Shown here: in pieces, positions 62,553 through 64,000 of the stretch
Numbering within the stretch: position 1 is the stretch's first letter
How the letters are laid out: each line of letters opens with the position of its first letter
Origin: Bacteroidales bacterium
GTDB taxonomy: Bacteria > Bacteroidota > Bacteroidia > Bacteroidales > UBA932
DNA: 64,000 nt
Assembly: GCA_012522855.1 (NCBI GenBank)
Contig: JAAYJQ010000014.1
Location: 1 to 64,000 of the forward strand
Direction of reading: 5' to 3'
Made by a program: the position numbers and the translations under genes
Notes under the pieces: generated by a model
What the model was told of the DNA's origin: nothing
Databases searched by the model: none
The model's input: only the letters and a program-made list of their open reading frames with translations

Positions 62553-64000
62553 ATGACATTCAAAGAGTACAAAGGGTTGGATCTGGTGACGGTCGGGAAT
62601 GAAATCCTCGACAGGTGGAAGCGGAACCATGCATTCGAGAAGTCGTTGCAGGTTCGGGAGGGAGCCGCCGAATTCATCTTCTTTGAAGGTCCGCCGTCCG
62701 CGAACGGCATACCGGGCATCCATCACGTGATGGCTCGGTCCATCAAGGATGCGGTCTGCCGCTACAAGACCCAGACCGGTTTTATGGTGAACCGCCGCGC
62801 CGGCTGGGATACCCACGGACTTCCCGTCGAAATCGGTGTCGAGAAAAAACTCGGTATCCACAAAGACGACATCGGCACCAAGATTTCGGTCGAAGAATAC
62901 AACAAGATCTGCCGGTCCGAAGTGATGAAGTACACCAAGGAGTGGGAAACCATGACCGAGCGCGTAGGTTACTGGGTGGACATGAACGACCCTTACATCA
63001 CCTACGACAACCGCTATATCGAGACCCTGTGGTACCTGCTCCGCAAAATCTACGACAAAGGACTCCTCTACAAGGGCTATTCCATTCAACCGTATTCTCC
63101 GTCCGACGGCACCGGACTGAGTTCCCACGAACTCAATCAGCCGGGCTGCTACAAGGATGTGACCGATATGACTGTAACCGTGCAGTTCGAGGTGATCAAG
63201 GACGCCGAATCGCAGGTTGTCTTCGGGACGGAGACCTTCCCGGTGTATTTTTTGGCCTGGACCACGACACCTTGGACCCTGCCGTCCAACACCGCGCTCT
63301 GCGTGGGGCCGAACATCGACTATGTCCGCGTGCTCTCCTTCAATCCCTACACGGGAAAAGAGGCGGTGTACCTCGTGGCGAAGGAATTGGCGGGAACCTG
63401 GTTCAATCCGAAAGCCGAGGGGATTGCCCTCGCCGAGTACCAGCCGGGTGACAAGCTGGTGCCTTGGCAGATTCTGGGTGCGCCCGTGAAAGGCGCGGAT
63501 CTGGTCGGCATCCACTATCACCCGCTCTTCCCTTGGTTCCGTCCGGTCGAGGAAGGTGAACCCTTCCGCGTGGTTTCCGGGGACTTTGTTTCGACCGAGG
63601 AGGGGACCGGCATCGTGCACATCGCGCCGACTTTTGGCGCGGATGACAAGCGCGTGGCCGCCAATTTCGGCGTGCCCGGCATGATGGTGATCGACAAGGA
63701 GGGCAAGCGCCAGGCGCAGGTTGATCACGAAGGCCGCTTTTTCCCCCTCGAAGATCTGGATCCTGAATATGTACGCACGCATGTCGACCCTTCCTATCGG
63801 GAGGTTGCCGGCCGCTATGTGAAGAATGCTTTCGATGATTCGCTCCCGAAAGATGCCCCGACCCTCGACTTCGACCTTTGCATGATGCTGAAGGCGGACG
63901 GCCGGGCTTTCAAGATCCTTAAATACACGCACAGTTATCCCCACAGCTGGCGGACCGACAAGCCGGTGCTCTATTATCCCCTCGACGCCTGGTTCATCAA
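62553..64000 (+). CDS. ileS: Isoleucyl-tRNA synthetase, 5' part (cut by the window end)
   Basis: Class I synthetase charging tRNA-Ile; 482 codons are present and the frame is open to the window end. The start MTFKEYKGLDLVTVGNEILD is preceded by AGGA. The HIGH-type motif appears as GIPGIHH in PSANGIPGIHHVMARSIKD near residue 55. The editing (CP1) domain is visible with LAWTTTPWTLPSNTALCVGP and GTGIVHIAPTFGADD. The KMSKS loop and anticodon-binding domain lie beyond the window. Full-length Bacteroidota IleS has about 1100 residues or more. Confidence 0.95.
   Translation, partial: MTFKEYKGLDLVTVGNEILDRWKRNHAFEKSLQVREGAAEFIFFEGPPSANGIPGIHHVMARSIKDAVCRYKTQTGFMVNRRAGWDTHGLPVEIGVEKKLGIHKDDIGTKISVEEYNKICRSEVMKYTKEWETMTERVGYWVDMNDPYITYDNRYIETLWYLLRKIYDKGLLYKGYSIQPYSPSDGTGLSSHELNQPGCYKDVTDMTVTVQFEVIKDAESQVVFGTETFPVYFLAWTTTPWTLPSNTALCVGPNIDYVRVLSFNPYTGKEAVYLVAKELAGTWFNPKAEGIALAEYQPGDKLVPWQILGAPVKGADLVGIHYHPLFPWFRPVEEGEPFRVVSGDFVSTEEGTGIVHIAPTFGADDKRVAANFGVPGMMVIDKEGKRQAQVDHEGRFFPLEDLDPEYVRTHVDPSYREVAGRYVKNAFDDSLPKDAPTLDFDLCMMLKADGRAFKILKYTHSYPHSWRTDKPVLYYPLDAWFI

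Overview
The window is 64 kb of a chromosome from a member of the Bacteroidota, most likely Bacteroidales, with a fairly high G+C content for that group. The evidence is the promoter type (TTTG about 20 nt before TAnnTTTG, seen ahead of many genes) and phylum-typical families: DUF4290, DUF3078, a BT_3928-like DoxX protein, a FISUMP-domain lipoprotein, a short archaeal-type ProRS, and an ExbB/ExbD/ExbD cluster. Most of the window is core chromosome with densely packed, often overlapping genes. No prophage, CRISPR array, rRNA operon or intact insertion sequence was seen.

Layout. 0-1.2 kb: a sigma-54 activator-type response regulator without a DNA-binding domain. 1.1-9.8 kb (minus): a close-packed series asnS, udk, tonB-like, a DUF3352-like protein, an acyl-CoA synthetase, a dCMP deaminase and a C-terminal processing protease. 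9.8-12.3 kb (minus): exbB, a small membrane protein and two exbD genes, closed by an intrinsic terminator that abuts the asnS promoter. 12.4-17.2 kb (minus): ansA, tatD, dprA, queA and a Nudix hydrolase. 17.2-20.6 kb (plus): pyrE, an SRPBCC-like protein, an RsmF-type methyltransferase and a TPR protein. Then folP (minus), tmk and a DoxX-type protein (plus), and infB-nusA-rimP (minus) with a terminator-like hairpin in the leader. 28.1-31.7 kb (plus): lpxD, lpxC, lpxA and wbqC, for lipid A and surface glycan synthesis; lpxC lacks the FabZ fusion usual in this phylum. 31.6-34.8 kb (minus): an OmpP1/FadL porin and an unusual Trp/Tyr/Gly-rich repeat lipoprotein. 35.0-42.4 kb: proS, a DUF3078 protein, tilS, sppA (minus) and hisS.

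42.5-44.7 kb is the only clearly accessory-looking stretch. It starts at an initiator tRNA-Met gene whose 3' end forms part of a 23-bp perfect hairpin. It is AT-rich in its middle and carries a twice-frameshifted winged-helix pseudogene, a small secreted protein whose apparent start codon is ATT, and a hairpin-rich non-coding segment. A 14-bp direct repeat lies on either side. It looks like the remains of an integrated element.

44.7-64 kb returns to core functions: an M28 peptidase fused to a probable outer-membrane barrel, a phosphomannose isomerase-like protein without its metal ligands, an S4 RNA-binding protein, addB-addA recombination genes, DUF4290-ftsK-lolA, a FISUMP lipoprotein, apbE, truB-rpiB-tsaB-cvpA (minus), and the 5' part of ileS running off the window.

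No complete, clearly new multi-gene system was found. The best leads are the rimP-nusA-infB leader attenuator, the peptidase-barrel fusion, the ManA-like pseudoenzyme, the repeat lipoprotein with its putative operator repeats, and the decayed tRNA-adjacent island.
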